Below, piece by piece: positions 18,383 through 31,142 of a stretch of 64,000 nt of DNA; within the stretch, counting starts at the first letter, position 1, and each line of letters begins with the position of its first letter. Origin of the DNA: Pseudomonas putida (GTDB taxonomy: Bacteria; Pseudomonadota; Gammaproteobacteria; Pseudomonadales; Pseudomonadaceae); the NCBI RefSeq assembly GCF_016406145.1, contig NZ_CP066306.1:1178001-1242000 (forward strand), given 5' to 3'. Below the pieces are notes generated by a model. The model did not search any database and was not told the DNA's origin. It worked only from the letters and a program-made list of their open reading frames with translations. The position numbers and the translations under genes were made by a program.

Positions 18383-18428
18383 GTGTTTAGATATATCGCA
18401 AGATATTACTCAAGATATATCTAAACAC
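18383..18428 (-). promoter_or_regulatory. 15-bp inverted repeat, probable PadR/NfeR operator
   Basis: GTGTTTAGATATATC (18383-18397) and GATATATCTAAACAC (18414-18428) are perfect inverted copies with a 16-bp spacer that contains a further AGATATT. The A/T-rich block stands out from its surroundings and sits immediately upstream of the PadR gene. It is a likely autoregulatory operator. Confidence 0.75.
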
Positions 18429-18440
18429 AAGCGGTCAAAT

Positions 18441-18459
18441 GCCGATGATTATCATTTAA
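18441..18459 (-). promoter_or_regulatory. Fur-box-like sequence upstream of the PadR/ferric reductase operon
   Basis: On the minus strand, AAATGATAATCATCGGC contains 12 consecutive bases (AATGATAATCAT) of the Fur consensus GATAATGATAATCATTATC; 13 of 19 match overall. It lies about 80 bp upstream of the PadR start and overlaps the stop codon of the penicillin-binding protein gene. Iron control fits the ferric reductase in the operon. Confidence 0.5.
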
Positions 18460-21400
18460 ATTTTAGATGGGTCACTTGGGAGCATCGCAACCTGCGGCGG
18501 TTTGCACGCGTTCGGATTGCCAGGTTCAAGGTACGGCATGAGGATGGGCGCCATCCCCTTGAGCACCTGCACAGGCAGCGCCGAGGTGAACTTGAACGCC
18601 TCCGCGGAGCGCCCGGGCACGAAGGCGGTCAGCGTGCCGAAGTGGTTGTCGCCGAGGAAGAACACGAAGGTGGCGGTGCGGTTCAGCGAGCGCGAGCCGA
18701 TCAACCGGCCACCTGCGCCGAAGCTTTCGATGCGGTTGTCGCCTGTGCCGGTCTTGCCGCCCATCACCAGCGGGGTGCCGTCCTGCAGCTTGAAGCTGCC
18801 GGAAATACGCCGCGCCGTACCTGCGTCGACCACTTGCGACATGGCACCTTTGAGTGCCCGGGCCACTGCTACCGGAAGAATTCGCTGGCCACGGTCGGGG
18901 TCGCTGTTCAGCCTGGTTTCGTAGGGCGTATCGGCGGCGAAGTGCAGCGTATCGATGCGCAGCGTGGGCAGGCGCACACCGTCGTTCTGAATGATGCCGA
19001 CCAGTTCGGAAAGAGCCGCAGGACGGTCGCCGGAGCTGCCGATGGCGGTGGCCAGCGACGGCACCAGGTGATCGAAGGGGTAACCCACGCTCTTCCAGCG
19101 CTGGTGGATATCGAGGAAGGCTTCGATTTCCACCATGGTGCGGATACGGCTGTCCCGGGCACCCTGGTGGCGGCTCTTGAACAGCCAGCCATAGACTTCC
19201 TGACGCTCGAAGCGGCTGGCATTGACCATCTCTGTGAGTGAGGCGCTCGGGTTCTTCAGCAGGTAGCCGAGCAGCCACAGGTCCAGCGGGTGAACCTTGG
19301 CGATATAGCCTTGATCAGGCAGGTCATATTTGCCTGGGCCGTAGGCCTCGTACATCTCTGCCAGACGGCCATCGGTAAGTCTGCTCAGGGCGATCTTGTC
19401 TTCCTTGATGTGCGCGCGGACAAATGCATTGAAGGTTTCCTGGCCAGCTGCCGGGAACAGATAGCGGTGAACTGCGGCCAGGCGCTGCGGTGTGACGCGC
19501 ATGCTGTCGAGGAAGGTATCCAGGCGTTGCTGCGAGGTTTTGCGCTGGTACTTCCGCCAGAAGCGCATCAGGTAGCTGGTGCCTTCCTTGTCGGCAAAAC
19601 GTGCCAGGTACTCCTGGCGGCGCGGGTCCGAATCGTCCTTGAGCAGCGGCACGCGGTTGAATGGCTGCTGGTAGGTCACATAGCGCACCACGTCGCGCAT
19701 CAGGCGAATGAAGGGCAGGTTTATCGACTCGCGCAGGGCTTCCTTGAGGGTCGGGTTGCGGCTGTTGTCCTCCTTGCGGAAGTTGTTGAACACGTGCATG
19801 CCGCCGCCGGTGAAGAATGCTTCGCCGGTATTGGCCGAGTACTTGCGCTCCAGGGCTGCGTCGAGCATGGCATCCAGGCTCTGGTTCTTGCTGTTCAGCG
19901 CCAGCCATTCCAGTGACCATTGGGTGATGCGATCGAGCTCGGCGACCTCGACCTTCTTCAGCTCTGCGGCTGGCATGCCGGCGTACTTGTCGTGCAGTTC
20001 GGCGATGATCTGCAGATAGGTGGTGAGCACTCGCAGCTTGGCCGTTGAGCCCAGCTCAAGCTTGCTGCCTTCGTTGATGTCGAAGGGCTGGTCGGTGCTG
20101 TCAGTCTGCACCCGCACCCTTGAGCCATCGGCGGTGCGTTCGAACAAGGTGAAGCTGTAGCGCACCTGGTCGGTGGTCTTGCTGGTCAGCAGGCGCTCAC
20201 CGATCAGGCCGATCTGCGCAGCGAATTCAGGGTCGGAGAGGTTCTTCAGGTACTGGCTGACCTGAAGCTGAAGATCGGCCTGCAAGGTGCTCGTTGCCGA
20301 GAGGTCGAGGCGGTCCAGGTCATACAGCGGGCGGTTGAGCATGCCTGACAGGCGGTTGCGGGCCAGGCTGATGCCTTTGTTGGTGATGATCGGAACGATG
20401 GTTGGCTGTGCCACCCAGTCGCGGTACAGCGCCTTGCTGGCCAACGCCGCGTCGGCCAGGGCGCGCTCGATGATGCCGTTGGCAGCGAGCACGCGGATGT
20501 GCGAATCAGTGAGCTCGGCCAGTTCGACGCGGCCCTTGGTCAGATAATGCGAGGGGCGGCGCTGGGCGATCATCAACGACAGCACTTGGCGCAATGCCAA
20601 ACCACGTGCGGCCATGCTTTCGGGGTCTGTCGCGGTCGAGGTGAGGGCCTGGTTGACCTGGTCGAAATCGGCGCCGTACCACACACGCAGGCCTTCGGCC
20701 ATGCCATGCACTTCACCATGGCCGGGCACCGCCGACAGCGGCACGCTGTTGAGGTAGTCGCGCACGATGCGCTGGCGTGCCTCGGTGGTATCTGGCCCGC
20801 CCTGGTAGGCGCGCACGCTGGCGGAAATCATCTGGCGGATCTTTTCGGTACCGGAAACAGTCAGGCCGTCCGGTGAATGGCGGTATTTCTCCAGCTGCGT
20901 GGCCAGCGTGCTGCCACCGGCGGACTGGCCGGGCAAGGCCAGGTATTTGGCCACCTGGCTGTAGGCGGCCTTGGCGAAGCGCGGCCAATCGACTGCCGGG
21001 TTGTTTTTCGGATCCTTCGGGTCCAGCAGGTCGCGGTTTTCGATGAACAGCAGGCTGTTGACCATCACCGGAGGGATTGCGGCGAAGTTCGGATACAGAT
21101 ATTGCGGATAGTTGTACTGGTACAGCGTGTCGCCGCGGCAATCGGTGATCGACAATCCGGCCTGGATTTTCTCGATGTAGGGCGCGAACAGGCCGTGATC
21201 CACGTAGTTCATCAAGGCAGGCGAAAACCTTACCTGCTCGCTGATCAGGTAGTCGCGCTTGAGCAGGCGCGGCAGGAACTCGCCCAGCGCGCTATAGCCC
21301 AGGCGTTTGTCGAACGGTCCCTCGCCAGGGTAGACGATGGAGTCACTGGGCCCCGGCTGCAGTGAATAGGTAAGGGTGCTTGCCAGCTTGCTGAACTCGC

Positions 21401-21602
21401 GGGACTGCAGGTCGGACGTACGGAACTCGTCATAGGCGGCAAAGCCGATGGCGATTATCGCCACCAGCAGGATCAGCAGGATCAGCCGCCACCAAAGCCG
21501 ACGCTGACGTGGGGACTTTGGCTGCGGCGTGTCGGCCAGAGGTGTTTCGGGTGCTTCCGTTCTGGATGGTTCCGATTGCCACAGTGCGCCCATAGTCTTC
21601 AA
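18456..21602 (-). CDS. Large bifunctional penicillin-binding protein (GT51 transglycosylase/transpeptidase)
   Basis: Class A PBP-like peptidoglycan synthase of 1048 residues. It has a cytoplasmic N-tail, one membrane helix (about 38-57) and a GT51-type domain with catalytic-type Glu E188 (LLFIENRD) and GGSTLATQLEKY. The transpeptidase domain has all three motifs: SxxK at S519-K522 (GSTAKL), SxN in RESINLPF, and KTG at K950 (MGGKTGTGD). It is longer than PBP1a/1b (about 770-850) owing to extra sequence between the domains and between the SxN and KTG motifs. It is not PBP1a or PBP1b; the exact role is unknown. It is monocistronic and divergent from the amino acid permease. Confidence 0.88.
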   Translation of the reverse strand: MKTMGALWQSEPSRTEAPETPLADTPQPKSPRQRRLWWRLILLILLVAIIAIGFAAYDEFRTSDLQSREFSKLASTLTYSLQPGPSDSIVYPGEGPFDKRLGYSALGEFLPRLLKRDYLISEQVRFSPALMNYVDHGLFAPYIEKIQAGLSITDCRGDTLYQYNYPQYLYPNFAAIPPVMVNSLLFIENRDLLDPKDPKNNPAVDWPRFAKAAYSQVAKYLALPGQSAGGSTLATQLEKYRHSPDGLTVSGTEKIRQMISASVRAYQGGPDTTEARQRIVRDYLNSVPLSAVPGHGEVHGMAEGLRVWYGADFDQVNQALTSTATDPESMAARGLALRQVLSLMIAQRRPSHYLTKGRVELAELTDSHIRVLAANGIIERALADAALASKALYRDWVAQPTIVPIITNKGISLARNRLSGMLNRPLYDLDRLDLSATSTLQADLQLQVSQYLKNLSDPEFAAQIGLIGERLLTSKTTDQVRYSFTLFERTADGSRVRVQTDSTDQPFDINEGSKLELGSTAKLRVLTTYLQIIAELHDKYAGMPAAELKKVEVAELDRITQWSLEWLALNSKNQSLDAMLDAALERKYSANTGEAFFTGGGMHVFNNFRKEDNSRNPTLKEALRESINLPFIRLMRDVVRYVTYQQPFNRVPLLKDDSDPRRQEYLARFADKEGTSYLMRFWRKYQRKTSQQRLDTFLDSMRVTPQRLAAVHRYLFPAAGQETFNAFVRAHIKEDKIALSRLTDGRLAEMYEAYGPGKYDLPDQGYIAKVHPLDLWLLGYLLKNPSASLTEMVNASRFERQEVYGWLFKSRHQGARDSRIRTMVEIEAFLDIHQRWKSVGYPFDHLVPSLATAIGSSGDRPAALSELVGIIQNDGVRLPTLRIDTLHFAADTPYETRLNSDPDRGQRILPVAVARALKGAMSQVVDAGTARRISGSFKLQDGTPLVMGGKTGTGDNRIESFGAGGRLIGSRSLNRTATFVFFLGDNHFGTLTAFVPGRSAEAFKFTSALPVQVLKGMAPILMPYLEPGNPNACKPPQVAMLPSDPSKI

Positions 21603-21986
21603 TCCGGCCAGGTATTTTCGTCTTGCTTGTCTGAAGCTTAGACGTTGAAGGCAGTAGGTGAAAAATTTGTAGAAAGTGCAGAAACCTCATGTGGGATATG
21701 CGCCTTTGGTGTGGGTTTCTTCGGACAACTAAGTTGCTAGGGTAGCTGGGGTGAGGCAGGAGATAGCGATAGGCCTGCGGGTTTCTCTCCAAATTTTTGG
21801 TTATTTATAGTGAAAAGCCCTACAGCGAGCTTCCTATACTGCTCGGCCCCTTCGCCCTGCCGGGCCGCTCTACACCGGCACACGGGCCGGCCCACAAGGC
21901 CAGCCTGGCAAGCCAACGCCACGCCTATCGGCATGGCCGGCGCTGCACGAAGGTCTAATCCAATAACAAAATGAGGTTGTATTGCT
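21603..21986. other. Divergent promoter region, PBP / amino acid permease
   Basis: The 384-bp gap has no credible ORF. The part next to the PBP gene is A/T-richer. Near the permease, 21790-21840 is A/T-rich (TTGGTTATTTATAGTGAAAA) with CCTATACT at 21832-21839 as a possible -10. A long GC-rich 5' leader follows, with GGCCGGCC-type self-complementary stretches at about 21875-21915. GAGG lies about 10 nt before the permease ATG. Confidence 0.4.
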
Positions 21987-23405
21987 ATGCCCGTCGGCAA
22001 CCACCCTGCCCATGGCGAGACCGCACAAGGCGGCCCGCTCAAGCGTGAACTGGGCGAACGGCACATTCGTCTGATGGCGCTGGGCGCCTGTATCGGCGTC
22101 GGTCTTTTCCTCGGTTCGGCCAAAGCCATTGAGATGGCCGGCCCCGCGATCATGCTTTCCTACATCATCGGTGGCCTGGCGATCCTGGTGATCATGCGTG
22201 CCCTCGGCGAGATGGCCGTGCACAACCCTGTCGCCGGGTCATTCAGCCGCTATGCCCAGGACTACCTTGGCCCGTTGGCGGGTTTTCTGACCGGTTGGAA
22301 CTACTGGTTCCTGTGGCTGGTGACCTGCGTCGCGGAAATCACCGCCGTGGCTATCTACATGGGCATCTGGTTCCCGGACGTGCCACGCTGGATCTGGGCG
22401 CTGGCGGCGCTGGGCAGCATGGGCGCGGTGAACCTGGTTGCGGTCAAGGCTTTCGGCGAGTTCGAATTCTGGTTTGCCCTGATCAAGATCGTCACCATCA
22501 TCGCCATGGTCCTGGGCGGCATCGGCATCATCGCCTTCGGCCTGGGCAACGACGGTGTGGCAGTCGGTATCTCCAACCTATGGAGCAATGGCGGGTTCAT
22601 GCCCAATGGCGTGACCGGTGTGCTGATGTCGCTGCAGATGGTGATGTTCGCCTACCTGGGCGTGGAAATGATCGGCCTGACTGCCGGCGAAGCCCGCAAC
22701 CCGCAAAAAACCATCCCGCAGGCCATTGGCTCGGTGTTCTGGCGCATTCTGCTGTTCTACGTAGGTGCCTTGTTCGTGATCCTGTCGATCTACCCGTGGA
22801 ATGAAATCGGCAGCCAGGGTAGCCCGTTCGTCATGACCTTCGAGCGCCTGGGTATCAAGACTGCCGCCGGCATCATCAATTTCGTGGTGATCACTGCCGC
22901 CCTGTCGTCCTGCAACGGCGGTATCTTCAGCACCGGGCGCATGCTCTACAGCCTGGCGCAAAATGGCCAGGCGCCGGCCGTCTTTGCCCGTACTTCGAAA
23001 AACGGTGTGCCACGCAATGCGCTGCTGCTGTCCATCGGTGCCTTGCTGCTGGGTGTGCTGGCCAACTACCTGGTGCCAGAGAAGGTGTTTGTCTGGGTGA
23101 CGTCGATCGCTACCTTCGGCGCGATCTGGACCTGGGTGATGATCCTGCTGGCGCAGCTCAAGTTCCGCGCCGGGCTGTCGGCCACCGAGCGCAAGGGCTT
23201 GAAGTACCGCATGTGGCTGTGGCCGCTCAGCTCCTACCTGGCGCTGGGCTTCCTGGTGCTGGTGGTTGGCTTGATGGCGTACTTCGAGGATACCCGTGTG
23301 GCTCTGTATATTGGCCCGGCGTTCCTGGTGCTGCTGACGGTGCTGTACTACGCGTTCCGCCTGGCGCCGAAAGAACTACAGGGTGTAGCCGGTAACGCTT
23401 CCTGA
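21987..23405 (+). CDS. APC-family amino acid permease (ProY/GabP type)
   Basis: Cytoplasmic-membrane proton symporter of the amino acid-polyamine-organocation superfamily with 472 residues and about 12 helices. The amino acid transporter signature appears as LGERHIRLMALGACIGVGLFLGSA, followed by MRALGEMAV and GWNYWFLW, with YLGVEMIGLTAGEARNP in helix 6. It resembles proline-specific ProY permeases most. The substrate cannot be fixed from sequence. It is a single gene, with convergent neighbours separated by a long inverted repeat. Confidence 0.88.
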   Translation: MPVGNHPAHGETAQGGPLKRELGERHIRLMALGACIGVGLFLGSAKAIEMAGPAIMLSYIIGGLAILVIMRALGEMAVHNPVAGSFSRYAQDYLGPLAGFLTGWNYWFLWLVTCVAEITAVAIYMGIWFPDVPRWIWALAALGSMGAVNLVAVKAFGEFEFWFALIKIVTIIAMVLGGIGIIAFGLGNDGVAVGISNLWSNGGFMPNGVTGVLMSLQMVMFAYLGVEMIGLTAGEARNPQKTIPQAIGSVFWRILLFYVGALFVILSIYPWNEIGSQGSPFVMTFERLGIKTAAGIINFVVITAALSSCNGGIFSTGRMLYSLAQNGQAPAVFARTSKNGVPRNALLLSIGALLLGVLANYLVPEKVFVWVTSIATFGAIWTWVMILLAQLKFRAGLSATERKGLKYRMWLWPLSSYLALGFLVLVVGLMAYFEDTRVALYIGPAFLVLLTVLYYAFRLAPKELQGVAGNAS

Positions 23406-23431
23406 TGTGAGATAGTCGGGGCCGCTTTGCG

Positions 23432-23496
23432 GCCCTTTCGCGACACAACAGCAGATAGCGTATCCCGGTAGGAGCGGCCTTGTGTCGCGAAAGGGC
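23432..23496. terminator. 17-bp inverted repeat between convergent genes (REP pair/bidirectional terminator)
   Basis: GCCCTTTCGCGACACAA (23432-23448) and TTGTGTCGCGAAAGGGC (23480-23496) are perfect inverted copies with a 31-nt spacer containing TAGGAGCGGCC. A GGGCCGCTTTGCGGCCC hairpin precedes it (23419-23435). It lies between the permease and the GltB-like gene and probably ends both transcripts. Confidence 0.65.
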
Positions 23497-23519
23497 TGCG
23501 CAGCAGCCCCAGGGTTCTA

Positions 23520-25139
23520 TCAGGCCGCCACCTCACTGTGCGGCTCAAAGCTGTCCGCCCGCGCCAGCTGCCACATCCGCGAATAGAACTGCCCGTCCAC
23601 CTCGCCAGTCAGCAACTCCCCCGGTTTCAAAAACACATGCATCTGCGAGAACAGCTTGATTTCGGTAGCCGACACGCGCCGCACCAAGTGCTTGGCTTCC
23701 AGTTGCGCGGGGTGTTCCAGGCCGGCGGCTGCGAGCATTTCTGCCAGGGCGCGCAAGGTGTTGTGGTGGAAGTTCACGACCCGCTGGGCTTTGTCCGGGA
23801 CCACCAGCGCACGCTGGCGCAACGGGTCTTGTGTGGCCACGCCAGTAGGGCATTTGTTGGTATGGCAACTCTGCGACTGGATGCAGCCGATGGCGAACAT
23901 GAAGCCGCGAGCAGAGTTGGCCCAGTCGGCACCGATGGCCAGCACGCTGGCGATGTCGAAGGCGCTGACGATCTTGCCGCTGGCGCCGAGCTTGATCTTG
24001 TCGCGCAGGTTCAGGCCGACCAGGGTGTTGTGCACGAACAGCAGCCCTTCGCGTAGCGGCACACCGATATGGTCGGTGAACTCCACCGGTGCGGCACCGG
24101 TACCACCTTCCTTGCCATCGACCACGATGAAGTCGGGCAGGATGCCTGTTTCCAGCATGGCCTTGGCGATGCCCATGAATTCCCACGGGTGGCCCAGGCA
24201 GAACTTGAAGCCCACCGGCTTGCCGCCCGACAGCTCACGCAGCCTGGCGATGAACTGCATCATCTCGATGGGGTTGGAGAACGCGCTGTGGCGAGAGGGC
24301 GAGATGCAGTCCTCACCCATGAGAATGCCGCGGGTCTCGGCAATTTCCCGGGTAACCTTGTGCTTGGGCAGGATGCCGCCGTGGCCGGGCTTGGCGCCCT
24401 GGCTCATCTTGATCTCGATCATCCGCACCTGCGGGCTGCGCGCCTGGGCGGCAAAACGTTCGGGGTCGAAGCGCCCGTCCGCTGTGCGGCAGCCGAAGTA
24501 GCCGCTGCCCAGCTCCCACACCAGGTCGCCGCCGTGTTCGCGGTGGTAGGGGCTGATGCTGCCTTCGCCGGTGTCATGGTGGAAGTTGCCCAGCTTGGCC
24601 CCTTGGTTGAGCGCGCGGATGGCATTGGCACTCAGCGAGCCAAAGCTCATGGCGGAAATGTTGAAGATCGATGCCGAATAGGGCTGGCTGCACTGCGGTC
24701 CGCCAATGATGATCCGGAAGCTTGCGGGGTCGGCCAGCGGCGCCGGGCGCATGGAGTGGCCGATGAACTCGAAGCCAGACTCGTACACGTCGATCAGCGT
24801 ACCGAAGGGCTTGTCCGACGCTTCGTTCTTGGCCCGCGCGTACACCAGCGAGCGCTGGGCGCGGGAGAAGGGCAGGGCATCGCTGTCGGCTTCCAGCAGG
24901 TACTGGCGGATCTCCGGGCGAATACCCTCGACCAGGTAGCGGATGTTGCCCAGTATCGGGTAGTTGCGGCGTACCGCGTGGCGTTGCTGCAGCAGGTCGA
25001 ACAAGCCGATCAGGCTGAGCACGGCCGTAATCAGTGTGAACGGCCACAGCCATTCATGGTTCAGGAACGGCAGGCTCGCCACGGTGAACAGAACACAGGC
25101 GGCAAACACGGCATAGCGACTGAGAAGTGACAGGCTCAT
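23520..25139 (-). CDS. Membrane-anchored FMN-binding glutamate synthase-family protein
   Basis: A 539-residue protein with two N-terminal hydrophobic helices (about 8-48) followed by the FMN/synthase TIM barrel of glutamate synthase large subunits (GltB family). Motifs include FNISAMSFGSLSANAIRALN, EIKMSQGAKPGHGGILP, FIVVDGKEGGTGAAP, and the three-Cys 3Fe-4S type motif CIQSQSCHTNKCPTG. It lacks the amidotransferase domain, so it is not a full glutamate synthase. The physiological reaction is unknown. It is monocistronic. Confidence 0.87.
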   Translation of the reverse strand: MSLSLLSRYAVFAACVLFTVASLPFLNHEWLWPFTLITAVLSLIGLFDLLQQRHAVRRNYPILGNIRYLVEGIRPEIRQYLLEADSDALPFSRAQRSLVYARAKNEASDKPFGTLIDVYESGFEFIGHSMRPAPLADPASFRIIIGGPQCSQPYSASIFNISAMSFGSLSANAIRALNQGAKLGNFHHDTGEGSISPYHREHGGDLVWELGSGYFGCRTADGRFDPERFAAQARSPQVRMIEIKMSQGAKPGHGGILPKHKVTREIAETRGILMGEDCISPSRHSAFSNPIEMMQFIARLRELSGGKPVGFKFCLGHPWEFMGIAKAMLETGILPDFIVVDGKEGGTGAAPVEFTDHIGVPLREGLLFVHNTLVGLNLRDKIKLGASGKIVSAFDIASVLAIGADWANSARGFMFAIGCIQSQSCHTNKCPTGVATQDPLRQRALVVPDKAQRVVNFHHNTLRALAEMLAAAGLEHPAQLEAKHLVRRVSATEIKLFSQMHVFLKPGELLTGEVDGQFYSRMWQLARADSFEPHSEVAA

Positions 25140-25240
25140 ACGGGGTCCTTACGATGGCGCGGTCAGGCTCAGGGCCTGGGGCAAACCCCGACCATAGCCC
25201 GGTTGCGCGGCGCTGAACATGAAAATCGGGGTATCGAAAA

Positions 25241-29515
<4,275 letters not shown>

Positions 29516-29562
29516 GAGAAGGTTATGGAGGGTCGCTGGCAGATTGGCAAGGGACCGTTCGT

Positions 29563-29595
29563 CTGTGAAGCCGGCTTGCCGGCGACAGGGCTCCA
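29563..29595. repeat. REP element upstream of lhr
   Basis: GTGAAGCCGGCTTGCCGGCGACAGGGCTCC contains the palindromic core GCCGGCTTGCCGGC shared with elements near 4895, 7217 and 13903. It lies between divergent lhr and the Nudix gene. Confidence 0.65.
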
Positions 29596-29631
29596 TGGGA
29601 TCCTCACGGGCTTTTCTGAGTGAGCCTGACC

Positions 29632-30045
29632 ATGCCCAACGTTATCCGCATTGCCGCTGCCCTGTTGATCGACCCACTGGGTCGAACCCTGCTGGTACGC
29701 AAACGTGGTACCCAGGCGTTCATGCAGCCTGGGGGCAAGATCGATGCGGGTGAAACGCCGCTTGACGCACTGGTGCGCGAACTGCATGAGGAATTAGGGT
29801 TGCGCATTGACCCTGCTCGGGCCATCCCGCTGGGCCGTTTCACCGCACCGGCCGCCAACGAGCCCGGCTTTGAGGTGCAGGCCGAGCTGTTCCGGGTCGA
29901 CAGCGCCGAGGCCGTGGTCCCGGCGGCGGAAATCGAGGAAGTGATCTGGCTGGCCGCTGACCAGGCTCCGATGCCTGAGTTGGCGCCGCTGACCCGTGAC
30001 CTGATACTGCCGCTCTACCGCAAGGCCCTCAGCGTACCGCGCTGA
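29632..30045 (+). CDS. Nudix hydrolase
   Basis: Pyrophosphohydrolase of nucleoside-diphosphate-linked compounds, 137 residues from the ATG at 29632 (a GTG at 29620 in the same frame would add 4). The Nudix box is complete: GKIDAGETPLDALVRELHEELGL, with the REXXEE glutamates for metal binding. The substrate is unknown; its short length and FMQPGG context resemble house-cleaning Nudix enzymes. The 3' end overlaps the metR 3' end by 17 bp (tail to tail). Confidence 0.9.
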   Translation: MPNVIRIAAALLIDPLGRTLLVRKRGTQAFMQPGGKIDAGETPLDALVRELHEELGLRIDPARAIPLGRFTAPAANEPGFEVQAELFRVDSAEAVVPAAEIEEVIWLAADQAPMPELAPLTRDLILPLYRKALSVPR

Positions 30046-30946
30046 CCCCATCGAGTGTGGCGAACGAGGTGTCCTTGGCGGTGAGCAGGAAGTCGCGCAT
30101 GTAGGGGGCATCGAGCATGTCGGTGCGCACTCCCGCATAGAGCGTGGCGAACAGGCCTTTCTCGCCCAGGCGCTTGCCCTTCACATAACCGCGCGAACTG
30201 TACTCGTGCAGCGCCCAGTGCGGCATGCCACACACACCGCGGCCGCTGGCCACCAGTTGCATCATCATCACGGTCAGCTCCGAGGTGCGTACGGCCGCCG
30301 GCTCGATGTCGGCCGGCTCCAGGAAGCGGGTGAAGATGTCCAGCCGGTCGCGCTCCACTGGGTAGGTGATCAGCGTCTGGTCGAGCAGGTCCTGGGGCAC
30401 GATGTAAGGCTTGCTGGCCAGTGGGTGCTGGTTGGCCACGGCGAGCATGGCTTCGTAGGTGAACAGCGGCACGTAAGTGATGCCGGCAAGGTCCAGTGGG
30501 TCGGAGGTCACTACCAGGTCCAGGTCGCCACGGGCGAGGGCGGGCAGCGGCGCGAATGCGAAGCCCGAAGCCAGGTCCAGCTCCACTTCCGGCCAGGCAT
30601 CACGGAACTGGTCGATGGTGGGCATCAGCCATTGGAAGCAGCTATGGCATTCGATGGCCATGTGCAGGCGCCCGGCAGTACCACCGGCCAGGCGGGCGAT
30701 GTCACGCTCTGCGCCGCGCAGCAGCGGTAGGGTGGCATCTGCCAGTTGCAGCAAGCGCAGGCCGGCGCTGGTGAAGCGGATAGGTTTGGTCTTGCGTGCG
30801 AACAGCGGCAGGCCCAGGCGTTCTTCAAGTTCCTTGAACTGATGCGACAGCGCCGACTGGGTCAGGTGCAGACGTTCGGCGGCCTCCACCAGGCTATCAG
30901 CCTCGCGCAGGGCATGAAGGGTTTTCAGGTGGCGGATCTCCAGCAC
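30029..30946 (-). CDS. metR: LysR-type regulator MetR
   Basis: Transcription activator of methionine-synthesis genes with homocysteine as co-effector. It has 305 residues, as in P. aeruginosa. The N-terminal winged helix reads IRHLKTLHALREADSLVEAAERLHL-, and the effector domain includes RLHMAIECHSCFQWLMPTIDQF and TSELTVMMMQLVASGRGVCG, typical of MetR. I chose the GTG at 30946 because CGGAG lies 6 nt upstream; the ATG at 30964 has no ribosome site. No metE or metH is nearby, so it acts in trans. Confidence 0.9.
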   Translation of the reverse strand: MLEIRHLKTLHALREADSLVEAAERLHLTQSALSHQFKELEERLGLPLFARKTKPIRFTSAGLRLLQLADATLPLLRGAERDIARLAGGTAGRLHMAIECHSCFQWLMPTIDQFRDAWPEVELDLASGFAFAPLPALARGDLDLVVTSDPLDLAGITYVPLFTYEAMLAVANQHPLASKPYIVPQDLLDQTLITYPVERDRLDIFTRFLEPADIEPAAVRTSELTVMMMQLVASGRGVCGMPHWALHEYSSRGYVKGKRLGEKGLFATLYAGVRTDMLDAPYMRDFLLTAKDTSFATLDGVSAVR

Positions 30947-31142
30947 GGCTGACTCCGAGAGCATAATTTGAGTGAATAGCGAATGAGTTGAGTTTCTCTC
31001 ATGTTGGTCCCGCTGTCGACTGGACCTTGCGCCGGACCACTGGGCAGGCTTCATCAAACTGTCACGGAACTGTGGCAGCGCGCCCGAACGAATTTCATCA
31101 GACTCGCGCTCTACTGGGGATCTGCATTCTGGTGTTTCTTTC

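Noticed and set aside
29516..29596. N-terminal extension of the Lhr-type helicase to 29596
   Set aside because: The added 27 codons are read through a REP repeat (MEPCRRQAGF...), and MNLPAHQHP at 29515 fits the start of the fold.
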